A stretch of DNA of 64,000 nt from Colimorpha sp045222795 (lineage in GTDB: Bacteria > Bacteroidota > Bacteroidia > Bacteroidales > P3), in contig JBGUZF010000060.1 of assembly GCA_045222795.1 (NCBI GenBank), forward strand, positions 1 through 64,000. The letters run 5' to 3'. The notes beneath the pieces were generated by a model, which saw only the letters and a list, made by a program, of their open reading frames with translations, was not told the origin of the DNA and made no database searches. Each line of letters opens with the position of its first letter. Position 1 is the stretch's first letter. The translations under genes and the position numbers were made by a program. Positions 41,440 to 48,375 of the stretch are shown piece after piece.

Positions 41440-41458
41440 AAGTTGAAAATTGAAAATC
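41425..41458 (+). repeat. 7-bp tandem array before panC (GAAAATT-like)
   Basis: GAAATT followed by GAAAATT, GAAAGTT, GAAAATT, GAAAATC. It supplies the end and stop of the membrane-protein gene and ends 6 bp before the panC ATG. Confidence 0.9.
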
Positions 41459-41463
41459 AAGAT

Positions 41464-42369
41464 ATGAAACAGATTATCAAGGCTGCCGAGCTTACGGCGG
41501 CGGTAGAAGAAGCAAAGAAACAAGGCCTTGAGATAGGCCTTGTCCCCACCATGGGAGCCCTCCACGAAGGCCACCTCTCGCTCATCGAGCGTGCCCTCAA
41601 GGAGAACGACCTCGTGGTCGTCAGCCTTTTCGTCAACCCCATCCAGTTCAACAACAAGGAGGACCTCGAGAAATACCCCCGCACCATCGACGCCGACCTA
41701 GAGTTAATTAAGAATCTAGAATTTAGAATTAAGAATGAGGCTAAGGCCACCGAGCTGCTGGCCTTCACGCCAACGGTGGATGAGATGTATCCCGACGGCG
41801 AACCCAAAGAGGTGTATCATTTCGGTCCCATCGAGGAGGTAATGGAAGGACCGCGCCGCCCAGGCCACTTCAGCGGTGTCGCCGTGGTGGTGCGCCGCCT
41901 GTTCGACCTGGCACAGCCCAAGCGCGCCTACTTCGGCGAGAAGGACTACCAGCAGATTGCCGTCATCCGTTCGCTCCTCGAGCAAATCAAGTACCCCATC
42001 GAGCTTGTACCCTGCCCCATCGTGCGTGCCGACGACGGACTGGCCCTCAGCAGCCGCAACATGCGCCTCTCGCCCGAGGCCCGCGCCATGGCCCCAGCCA
42101 TCAACGCCACCCTCGAGCAGGCCGCCGAGATGGCCGAATACGAAGAGGTCGACGATGTGAAGGAGTGGGTGCTCGACACCCTCGCCTCCTACCACGAGAT
42201 TAACGACAGCCCCAACGGCCTGAAGTTCGAGCCCGAATACTTCGAGATTGTCGACGCCATCACCCTCCAGCCCATTGCCGACTGGAACGAGGCCGGCGAG
42301 CTCGGTGCCGTGGGCTGCATCGCCGTCTGGCTCGACGGCGTACGCCTGATAGACATCGTGAAGTTCTAA
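41464..42369 (+). CDS. panC: Pantothenate synthetase with a repeat-derived insert
   Basis: 301 residues from the ATG at 41464; a TTG 7 codons earlier lies inside a repeat array and is not used as start here. PanC joins pantoate and beta-alanine using ATP. The HIGH-like motif is in PTMGALHEGHLSLI, the pantoate-binding FVNPIQF and the KMSKS-like SSRNMRLS are present. Relatives have about 280 residues; here residues about 81-92 (LIKNLEFRIKNE) form an insert before the conserved TPTVDEMYP, encoded by 7-bp AATTTAG-like units. The frame is intact, so the enzyme is likely active. Confidence 0.94.
   Translation: MKQIIKAAELTAAVEEAKKQGLEIGLVPTMGALHEGHLSLIERALKENDLVVVSLFVNPIQFNNKEDLEKYPRTIDADLELIKNLEFRIKNEAKATELLAFTPTVDEMYPDGEPKEVYHFGPIEEVMEGPRRPGHFSGVAVVVRRLFDLAQPKRAYFGEKDYQQIAVIRSLLEQIKYPIELVPCPIVRADDGLALSSRNMRLSPEARAMAPAINATLEQAAEMAEYEEVDDVKEWVLDTLASYHEINDSPNGLKFEPEYFEIVDAITLQPIADWNEAGELGAVGCIAVWLDGVRLIDIVKF
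41707..41734 (+). repeat. 7-bp tandem array inside panC (ATTTAGA-like)
   Basis: Four 7-bp units (ATTAAGA, ATCTAGA, ATTTAGA, ATTAAGA) lie in frame in panC. Such AATTTAG-type units are strikingly AT-rich against the surrounding GC-rich gene. Confidence 0.88.
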
Positions 42370-42402
42370 TCAAAGAACGCTTTCAACTCACCTATTCCCT
42401 CG

Positions 42403-42466
42403 GTTGTTCTTCAGTTGTTCTTCAGTTGTTCTTCAGTGAACGACTGAAGAACAACTGAAGAACAAT
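42403..42466. repeat. Long hairpin built from 11-bp units, between convergent genes
   Basis: Three exact copies of GTTGTTCTTCA (42403-42435), a 9-nt loop region, then the complement as TGAAGAACAAC and TGAAGAACAAT (42445-42466). The stem can reach about 22-24 bp. Panc ends at 42369 and the next gene (minus) ends at 42495, so it may halt transcription from both sides, though there is no long T-run. Confidence 0.88.
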
Positions 42467-42494
42467 TGTTATACAACTGAAAAACAAAACACTT

Positions 42495-43184
42495 CTACTG
42501 GTAGCTGGCCAGCAGGTAGCGGTTCTCGTGGTCGATTAGGGCCGCAGGCATGTTTATCTTCTTCACCTTGGGCGGGAAGCCTATGCCGAAGCCTACGCAG
42601 ATAGAAGCCATGGCGTAGGTGATACCGTGGTGCTTGCTGAGGTCGATGTCGGAGGGCAGCCCCATGTCGCGGTCAAACATCATAGCGCCGCCGACTCGGG
42701 CGGTAAGCGAGAGGAACATATTATCTTTCAGATAGTAGCGCATGCCTGCTTCGAAGGCAGCGCTGATGCCGTACTGCGTGGCCTTGATGTCGCTGCCGCT
42801 ATGGCTGAAGCGGTTGGTCTGTATGGCGAAGCCCGTGGTCACGCCACCGAAGAGCTCGAGGCGCGGCCCCACCATGGCCGAACGGCGCACCACTATTGAG
42901 AGGTCGCGCATGGTGATATCTTCGTCGGCCACGCCGGTGCGAATGTCGGTTAGGCTGTAGCGAAGCCCCAATTCCAAGCTGCTGTCGCGCATGCCCAGCG
43001 ACAGCGCCGCCGTGGGTGCCATGAACGCCCTGTCGTTGGCGCCGGCAAGCGACAGGCGCGGATAATTGAAATAGCTGCTTACGCCCATCTCAGCGCCGAA
43101 GGTGAAGCGCCATGGGTTGCCGCCCTGAGACGCAGCCGTGGCCACTGCCAGCACGGCGGCGAAGAATATGACTATACGTTTCAT
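42495..43184 (-). CDS. Outer-membrane beta-barrel protein, function unknown
   Basis: 229 residues with a signal peptide (MKRIVIFFAAVLAVATAASQ). Alternating hydrophobic strands (WRFTFGAEMGVSSYFNY, LELGLRYSLTDI, LELFGGVTTGFAIQTN, GMRYYLKDNMFLSLTARVGG) indicate a small barrel like OmpX/porin-family proteins. It is the third of three barrel genes behind an ECF sigma/anti-sigma pair. No specific activity can be assigned. Confidence 0.75.
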   Translation of the reverse strand: MKRIVIFFAAVLAVATAASQGGNPWRFTFGAEMGVSSYFNYPRLSLAGANDRAFMAPTAALSLGMRDSSLELGLRYSLTDIRTGVADEDITMRDLSIVVRRSAMVGPRLELFGGVTTGFAIQTNRFSHSGSDIKATQYGISAAFEAGMRYYLKDNMFLSLTARVGGAMMFDRDMGLPSDIDLSKHHGITYAMASICVGFGIGFPPKVKKINMPAALIDHENRYLLASYQ

Positions 43185-43196
43185 ATCGTGTATTAT

Positions 43197-44090
43197 TTAC
43201 CGCAGCATCCAGTTGAAGCCCACAAGGGCGTTGGTTTCCACTATGCCTTGGCGGAAGCCAAGACCGGCAGCGAGGCCTCCCTGGGCTTTGATCTGCAGGG
43301 TGGGCGTGGCCTGCCACAGCACCTCGGCGGTGCCGCCGACATTCTCCATGCCGAAGCTCACCATAAGTTTATCTGTGGCCAGCCAGCGGGCCATGATATT
43401 GAACTGGAAGGGTTTGTCTCTTTGACTAGCATAGACAGTATTCGTGCCAAGAGGGCGGTCTTTCCCAAAAGCGTAGCTCAATCCGTAGTCGAGCATCCAG
43501 CGGCTGCCCAGATGGTTGCGGAACTGGAAGCCCAGCACCACTGACTTGCCACCTCCCGGGGTGTCCCAACCGTGATTAGAATATCTAACCAGCTGATGGC
43601 TATATACCAAACTGGCCGACACCTGCGGCACCCAGCCTAGGCCACCCTCATATATCAGCATCTTCACACCCAGCACGGGATTGAGCATAGGTAGGGTATC
43701 AGAGAATTCACCTGAAGAGAACGTATAATGATATCTCGTGTAGGCACCAGACAGGCCTGCCATCAGCTCGAAGCGGTTGCCAAGGCCGTAGCGCAATGTG
43801 AGTCCGCCACCGATATCGCTATAGGTGTCATGAATATTAACGGTATGACTACCGTTGATTGGGACAGCCATGTACTCCTCTCTGTCTCTACTAAAACTGT
43901 ACCACGTGGCCGCACCGCTCAGCTGCAGGTGTCCCTTACCCACGGTATTTGGCCCCGTGGTGCGGAGCAGCGGGTTGGTGTCGGCCACCTGTGGCGGCTC
44001 AAGGAGGTTGATCTGTGCCTGGGCAGTGCCAAGCAGGGTTATCGCAGTAAGGAAAACGATAGCGTTAAGAGGTTTCTTTATTGTCTTCAT
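43197..44090 (-). CDS. Outer-membrane beta-barrel protein (transporter-like, meta-pathway barrel type)
   Basis: 297 residues with a signal peptide (MKTIKKPLNAIVFLTAITLL). The start of the mature part (ADTNPLLRTTGPNTVGKGHLQLSG, shortened here to its motif TVGKGHLQLSG) and LTLRYGLGNRFELMAGLSG are characteristic of the large barrel group often labelled phenol meta-pathway transporter-like; that name says little about substrate. The spacing to its neighbours is 21 and 12 bp, so it is in the same operon as the other two barrels. Confidence 0.75.
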   Translation of the reverse strand: MKTIKKPLNAIVFLTAITLLGTAQAQINLLEPPQVADTNPLLRTTGPNTVGKGHLQLSGAATWYSFSRDREEYMAVPINGSHTVNIHDTYSDIGGGLTLRYGLGNRFELMAGLSGAYTRYHYTFSSGEFSDTLPMLNPVLGVKMLIYEGGLGWVPQVSASLVYSHQLVRYSNHGWDTPGGGKSVVLGFQFRNHLGSRWMLDYGLSYAFGKDRPLGTNTVYASQRDKPFQFNIMARWLATDKLMVSFGMENVGGTAEVLWQATPTLQIKAQGGLAAGLGFRQGIVETNALVGFNWMLR

Positions 44091-44111
44091 AGTATCAGTT
44101 GTTTCTATTTG

Positions 44112-44861
44112 TTACAAATATACTGTCATTCCGGCAAGGTAGAGGTCTTCGCCTGTCACCGGGTCGCGGTACGATGGCAGCAGGTTGGCAAAGAATCGTA
44201 CGCCGTGTATCAAGCCCAGTACGTCGGTCGAGAGGGTTAAACCCACTTCCAGCTTCCACCGCAGCAGCGACTCGGTATGGTGGCTAACTTGGTGGACATC
44301 GTCAATGCCAGTGCTACTGCCGTTGCGGTCGGCATATGACCTGTTCAGGAATAAGTCGTTGCCGATGGCATAGCCTGCAAAAAGGTCGCCAGTCACGGCC
44401 AGCAGCCTTTTCTCGTTGGGCCAAGGATACCAGGTGGCCTGCACGGGGATGCCCAAATGGAAGAAGTATGTGAAATAGTGCTGCTTGCCATTGAAGGTCT
44501 CACAAAACTCTAGCCCGTTGGCATAGATGTAGCCGTTGCCGTCATCGACCTCATGCCAATCCACGTTGTAGTGCAGCGGGTTGAAGGTGAAGTCGAGCCG
44601 CGCACCCATGGAGAGGCGCCAATGAGGCGACACATCGTATTGTAACAACAGCGGCACCTGCATCATTAAGCCGTACTTGGAGTAGTAGGGCGAGAACTGG
44701 TTGTCGGTGGTGTAGAGGTTGACGCCCGCCGAGAAACCCAGCACCAGAAAGGTGCGATGCTGTTCGTCCAACCGTGCCACGGTGTCGTCCACCACGCTCT
44801 GCTGCGCACCAGCGGCAGTGGCTATAATCACAGCGGCAAGTATTATCATTACACGTTTCAT
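44112..44861 (-). CDS. Outer-membrane beta-barrel protein, function unknown
   Basis: 249 residues with a signal peptide (MKRVMIILAAVIIATAAGAQ). Barrel-like strands (LVLGFSAGVNLYTTDNQFSP, WRLSMGARLDFTFNP, KLEVGLTLSTDVLGLI) and a C-terminal hydrophobic strand (YLAGMTVYL). First of three barrel genes after the sigma/anti-sigma pair; a 4 x 8-bp repeat array lies in the spacer behind the anti-sigma gene. Confidence 0.72.
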   Translation of the reverse strand: MKRVMIILAAVIIATAAGAQQSVVDDTVARLDEQHRTFLVLGFSAGVNLYTTDNQFSPYYSKYGLMMQVPLLLQYDVSPHWRLSMGARLDFTFNPLHYNVDWHEVDDGNGYIYANGLEFCETFNGKQHYFTYFFHLGIPVQATWYPWPNEKRLLAVTGDLFAGYAIGNDLFLNRSYADRNGSSTGIDDVHQVSHHTESLLRWKLEVGLTLSTDVLGLIHGVRFFANLLPSYRDPVTGEDLYLAGMTVYL

Positions 44862-44887
44862 ATCAATGTCATTTATGTATATTTGTA

Positions 44888-44924
44888 TTGTCTTAACTTC
44901 TTAACTCCTTAACTTCTTAACTCC
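44888..44924 (+). repeat. TTGTC-anchored tandem array, four 8-bp units
   Basis: TTGTC (44888-44892) followed by TTAACTTC, TTAACTCC, TTAACTTC, TTAACTCC. It lies between the putative anti-sigma gene and the first barrel gene and has the same layout as the array at 7152. Confidence 0.88.
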
Positions 44925-44930
44925 TAATAT

Positions 44931-45599
44931 TCACAGAATATTCAGTGCCAACATCGTGCCGTCCATCTTGCTAGGCTCGTGGCGACGGAAGATGTTCTTA
45001 AATATGCTCGCACGCTTGAGCTTACGCTCCTCGGCAGGGGCGACAGGCTGTTCTGACGTATTGCTGACTGACACTATCGGTGCGGCGACAGCGTCAACCG
45101 GTTCGGCCTGCACTATGGGGGCAGGCTCAGGCACGACGGCCTCCTCTATGATTATCACCGTATCCCGTTCCTCAACAACAGGCGCTTCCTCGGATTCCGG
45201 CTCTGCCGGCACCTCCTCGGCCACATATTCCTCCACCACTAAAGTTTCAGTAGGAACCATTGGACGATGTACGCGGACAGGTTGCTGCACGGCAGAGGCC
45301 ACAGGCGTTGTGTCGGCAACCACAGGTATCACCTCCGGCACCTCGGCTTGCGCCACGTGGTTGTCGTCGACGGCGCTGTCGGTGGGGATAAACCAGATGC
45401 GCACGGCGGTGCCAATGAAGAAGAGCACGCAGGCTGCGGCAGCAACACGCACCGTCCACCACCAGAAGCCGTGGCGGTTGGCACCAGCCATGCTGTCGAC
45501 CATGGCGGCCAGCTCGTCGCGGCGGCGGGCGTCGCGGCCGGCATGCTCCACCTCGGCAAGCAGGCCTTCAAGGTCCAGTTTATGTTTATCGTTGTTCAT
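44931..45599 (-). CDS. Putative anti-sigma factor, single-pass membrane protein
   Basis: 222 residues. A short cytoplasmic N-terminus (about 1-44, charged helix LEGLLAEVEHAGRDARRRDE), one membrane segment at 46-68 (WWWTVRVAAAACVLFFIGTA) and a long acidic Pro/Val/Glu-rich periplasmic part (EVPEVIPVVADTTP...EEEA-like). No FecR or zinc anti-sigma motif is seen. The call rests on topology, gene order and a 14-bp overlap with the ECF sigma gene just upstream. The periplasmic part may span toward the envelope as a stress sensor. Confidence 0.7.
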   Translation of the reverse strand: MNNDKHKLDLEGLLAEVEHAGRDARRRDELAAMVDSMAGANRHGFWWWTVRVAAAACVLFFIGTAVRIWFIPTDSAVDDNHVAQAEVPEVIPVVADTTPVASAVQQPVRVHRPMVPTETLVVEEYVAEEVPAEPESEEAPVVEERDTVIIIEEAVVPEPAPIVQAEPVDAVAAPIVSVSNTSEQPVAPAEERKLKRASIFKNIFRRHEPSKMDGTMLALNIL

Positions 45600-46080
45600 A
45601 TTGCTGTATCATTTGTTTCAAAGATGAATAGGCTCGCGAGAGTAGCGTGTATACATTGCCCTCGCTGATGTGCAGTTTGGCGGAGATATGCTGCGTGTCG
45701 GCGGCGTCGAAGTGCTTTAGGCGCACTGCCATCGCTTGTCGCTCGGGCAGGCGGTCGATGAGGTCCATGGCTAACTGCAGGCGTTCCTCGGCGGCACGAT
45801 CGTCGACCTCGGCGGCGAGAGTACGCTCGTCGATCTCCACTGTGGGTCTGCGCCTGCGCAGCAGGTCGACACAGCGGCGCTTGACGAGCATGATGCACCA
45901 CGCCTCGCGGTTCACCACGCGGCGCAGTTTCTCGCGGTCGTTCCAAAGGGTGACGAAACAGTCCTGCACCACGTCGGCGGCATCGTCCTCGCTGCCCAGC
46001 AGGCGTTCGGCCATGCGCTGCATGGCAGGCTGTAGGGGCAGGTAGTCGTGCTTGAACTGGGTTGCTTCGTCACGTTTCAT
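45586..46080 (-). CDS. ECF-type RNA polymerase sigma factor
   Basis: 164 residues. Region 2 carries the core-binding pattern DAADVVQDCFVTLWNDREKL and region 4 a helix-turn-helix (ISAKLHISEGNVYTLLSRAY). Between them lies an Arg-rich stretch (LLRRRRPTVEIDERT). It should direct RNA polymerase to a small regulon, probably including the three barrel genes downstream. It overlaps its putative anti-sigma gene by 14 bp. No conserved promoter could be recognised upstream, where aroQ ends 54 bp away. Confidence 0.9.
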   Translation of the reverse strand: MKRDEATQFKHDYLPLQPAMQRMAERLLGSEDDAADVVQDCFVTLWNDREKLRRVVNREAWCIMLVKRRCVDLLRRRRPTVEIDERTLAAEVDDRAAEERLQLAMDLIDRLPERQAMAVRLKHFDAADTQHISAKLHISEGNVYTLLSRAYSSLKQMIQQYEQR

Positions 46081-46133
46081 ACCTAGTAGTCGCAGAAATG
46101 GACGAAATCTTACACTCTATGGGGAAATATTTT

Positions 46134-46550
46134 TTAGAGCAGGGCGCGGATAGCTAGCTCGTAGCCCTGTAGGCCAAGGCCGCAGACCATGCCGCGGCAT
46201 GCCGAGGTAATTAGCGAATGGTGGCGATACTCCTCGCGGGCGAAGATATTGCTGAGGTGCACCTCCACCTTGGGTGCAGGCACTGCCAGCAGGGCGTCGC
46301 GCAGGGCCACCGAGGTGTGGCTGTAGCCGCCGAGGTTGACGATAAGGCCGTCGCAGGCATAGCCCGACTGCTGTATGCGGTCGATAAGCTCGCCTTCGAC
46401 ATTGCTCTGGTAGCAGCTAATTTCCACCTCCGGAAACTGATGGCGCAACTCCTCCACACATTCTTCCATGGTCACAGTGCCGTAGACCTCCGGCTCTCTG
46501 ATGCCAGTAAGGTTCAGGTTAGGCCCGTTGATAATCTCTATATGTTTCAT
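46134..46550 (-). CDS. aroQ: 3-dehydroquinate dehydratase, type II
   Basis: 138 residues, cytoplasmic dodecameric enzyme of the shikimate pathway. GPNLNLTGIREPEVYG contains the catalytic Tyr and Arg, NLGGYSHTSVALRDAL the active-site Asn/His region, and VHLSNIFAREEYRHHSL the second conserved His. Length is typical. It diverges from the BlaI-type gene, sharing an AT-rich 155-bp region with two dyads. Confidence 0.94.
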   Translation of the reverse strand: MKHIEIINGPNLNLTGIREPEVYGTVTMEECVEELRHQFPEVEISCYQSNVEGELIDRIQQSGYACDGLIVNLGGYSHTSVALRDALLAVPAPKVEVHLSNIFAREEYRHHSLITSACRGMVCGLGLQGYELAIRALL

Positions 46551-46604
46551 AATTCTAATAACGACATAGTTGCGCCATTATTGCATGGTAGGATAAAATA
46601 TTTT

Positions 46605-46678
46605 GATTAAAAAAATAATCCACCATACACAATATTGAAAAAAAGACTCCGTTATTATGGATGATTAAAGTTTTAATC
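46605..46678 (+). promoter_or_regulatory. Two 16-bp dyads, candidate BlaI-type operators
   Basis: GATTAAAGTTTTAATC (46663-46678) is a dyad with perfect 7-bp arms and a 2-bp centre. A related imperfect copy (GATTAAAAAAATAATC) lies at 46605-46620, 58 bp upstream. Both lie in the region between aroQ and the BlaI-type repressor gene. Known BlaI/MecI operators have TACA-TGTA dyads, which these do not match, so the assignment rests on position and symmetry only. Confidence 0.4.
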
Positions 46679-46705
46679 CGAAGTTTAAATAATAAATCCA
46701 ATACT

Positions 46706-47104
46706 ATGGCACGCAAGAAACAAGACAACACATCCACCTTGACCAAGGCCGAGGAGCAGGTGATGCAGGCCGTATGGCAGCTGGGTGAGGGATTCGCCGG
46801 TGAGATTGCCGAAGCCGTGGCCGAGCCAAAGCCGGCCTACCGCACGGTGCTGACCGAGATTCGTATCCTTGAGCAGAAAGGCTTTGTCGGCCACCGCAGT
46901 ATGGGCGGCAACAACCAGTATTACCCACTGGTGTCAAAGGCCGACTACTCGGGCCGCATGCTGGGTTCGCTGATGGACAGCTACTTCGGCGGCAGCTACC
47001 GCCAGCTGGTCTCCTTCTTCATGGAGGACAAAGGCATCGGTCGCGACGACCTCGACGCCCTGGCGCGCATCATCGAAGAAAAGCGGAAGGAGGTGCAGTC
47101 ATGA
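46706..47104 (+). CDS. BlaI/MecI/CopY-family transcriptional repressor
   Basis: 132 residues from the ATG at 46706; the frame opens 15 codons earlier but that part is unlike the family. Winged helix-turn-helix: LTKAEEQVMQAVWQLGEGFA, AYRTVLTEIRILEQKGFVGH, then a dimerisation tail. The M56 gene overlaps its end by 4 bp. In the classical bla/mec system the M56 protein inactivates the repressor after sensing a cell-wall-active signal. No beta-lactamase gene is present here; the likely target is the downstream outer-membrane protein gene and the operon itself. Confidence 0.92.
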   Translation: MARKKQDNTSTLTKAEEQVMQAVWQLGEGFAGEIAEAVAEPKPAYRTVLTEIRILEQKGFVGHRSMGGNNQYYPLVSKADYSGRMLGSLMDSYFGGSYRQLVSFFMEDKGIGRDDLDALARIIEEKRKEVQS

Positions 47105-48357
47105 GGTATCTTTTGTTGGCTGCTGCGGCGACAGCTCTTTTTTTCGCCGCATACTGGCTGCTGATGCGTCGCGAAAAACGCCACACCATGGTGCGCTGGT
47201 ATCTGATGGGTACCTTGCTGCTGTCGTTGGTCCTGCCGGCAGTGCATCTGCGACTGGTAGTTCCGCAGCACTATGTAGTTCGTAGCGAAGCAGCACTATG
47301 GCTGAATCCAAGCCAATCCAACCTAATCAGTCAGCCAGTCAACGCCAATCAGGCTGTCGAGGCCCGTACGGCCACAGACACTGGCAGCATCTCTGCATCC
47401 CAGGTGCTTCTATGGCTCTGGCTCGCGGGTTGTAGCGCTATGCTGGCTATATTGGCCGTACGGCTATTGGGGCTAAATCGCAAGCTGCGCTGCCTACCCT
47501 ACAGCGAGAATGATGGTGTCCGCCTCACACTGCTCGGCGACTCTACGCCGGCCTTCTCGTTTGGCCGTCATATCGTGGTTGGCACCAAAGGTTTTTCAAA
47601 TGCCGAGGTGCGGCAACTCGTGGGCCACGAGACTGTACACGTGCGCCAATGTCACACCGCCGACACGCTTTTCTGCGAAGTGGCCAAGGCAGTGCTCTGG
47701 TTCAACCCCTTCGTATATCTATATGCGCGCGAGCTCAAGCGCGTACACGAGTACATCGCCGACAGCACTATGATGAGTGCCGACTATGCCGAACTGTTCT
47801 ACCACCAGGTAAGCGGCCGCTGCTACAGCCCGCTGGCCAACACTTTCGACTACGGCATGGTACACCAGCGCATCGCCATGATGGCACGTCGTCGTGGACA
47901 CGGCGGATGGCTGAAACCGCTGGCGGCACTACCCGTGGCGGCTGCCATCCTGCTGGCCGCCTGCACGCCCAAAGCCAGCCCGCTGGTGGGACAGTGGGAA
48001 TATGTCAGCGGCACGACCGAGCATATCTACCATGGCGACAATCCCTATCACAATTTAACAGCAAATATGGGCGAAGAGCATCTGTTGGACGAACTGGAAT
48101 TTAACGATGACGGCACCGCTACGGTGATGGCGTGGAATAACACGACAGTGAACCACAAGTTTGTCTATGAACCCTGCGCCATCGAGTGGCAGATAGTGGG
48201 TGACTCGCTGCTGCTGCGCAACGAAAGGGGCAAAGAGGTGTGGCACATACTACAGCTCGACAACGACACACTCGTCTTCGTCGAGAGCAATATATTTACC
48301 TATCATGGTGGCGACGGCCACAAGCGCGACACATATACCTACCGACGCAAGAAGTAA
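47101..48357 (+). CDS. BlaR1-like M56 metallopeptidase fused to a C-terminal lipocalin-like domain
   Basis: 418 residues. Membrane segments at about 2-20, 33-50, 100-122 and 278-295. The zinc motif HETVH (about 176) lies in GHETVHVRQCHTADTLFCEV, followed by LKRVHEYIADSTM, the usual M56 set. In place of a penicillin-binding sensor domain the C-terminus (about 298-418) begins with LLAACTPKASPLVGQWEYVS and continues as a small beta-barrel-like domain with paired strands (GTATVMAWNNTTV, DTLVFVESNIFTY), similar to lipocalin-like lipoproteins. The signal sensed is unknown. It overlaps the repressor gene by 4 bp. Confidence 0.85.
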   Translation: MRYLLLAAAATALFFAAYWLLMRREKRHTMVRWYLMGTLLLSLVLPAVHLRLVVPQHYVVRSEAALWLNPSQSNLISQPVNANQAVEARTATDTGSISASQVLLWLWLAGCSAMLAILAVRLLGLNRKLRCLPYSENDGVRLTLLGDSTPAFSFGRHIVVGTKGFSNAEVRQLVGHETVHVRQCHTADTLFCEVAKAVLWFNPFVYLYARELKRVHEYIADSTMMSADYAELFYHQVSGRCYSPLANTFDYGMVHQRIAMMARRRGHGGWLKPLAALPVAAAILLAACTPKASPLVGQWEYVSGTTEHIYHGDNPYHNLTANMGEEHLLDELEFNDDGTATVMAWNNTTVNHKFVYEPCAIEWQIVGDSLLLRNERGKEVWHILQLDNDTLVFVESNIFTYHGGDGHKRDTYTYRRKK

Positions 48358-48375
48358 CCTAAATTCCACATAATC

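Noticed and set aside
41443..41463. TTG start of panC within the repeat array
   Set aside because: The ATG at 41464 fits the family start and is free of repeat sequence.
48001..48357. Separate lipoprotein gene at the end of the M56 gene
   Set aside because: The frame runs on without a stop from the M56 part and no internal start with an upstream signal is evident; a fusion is the simpler reading.
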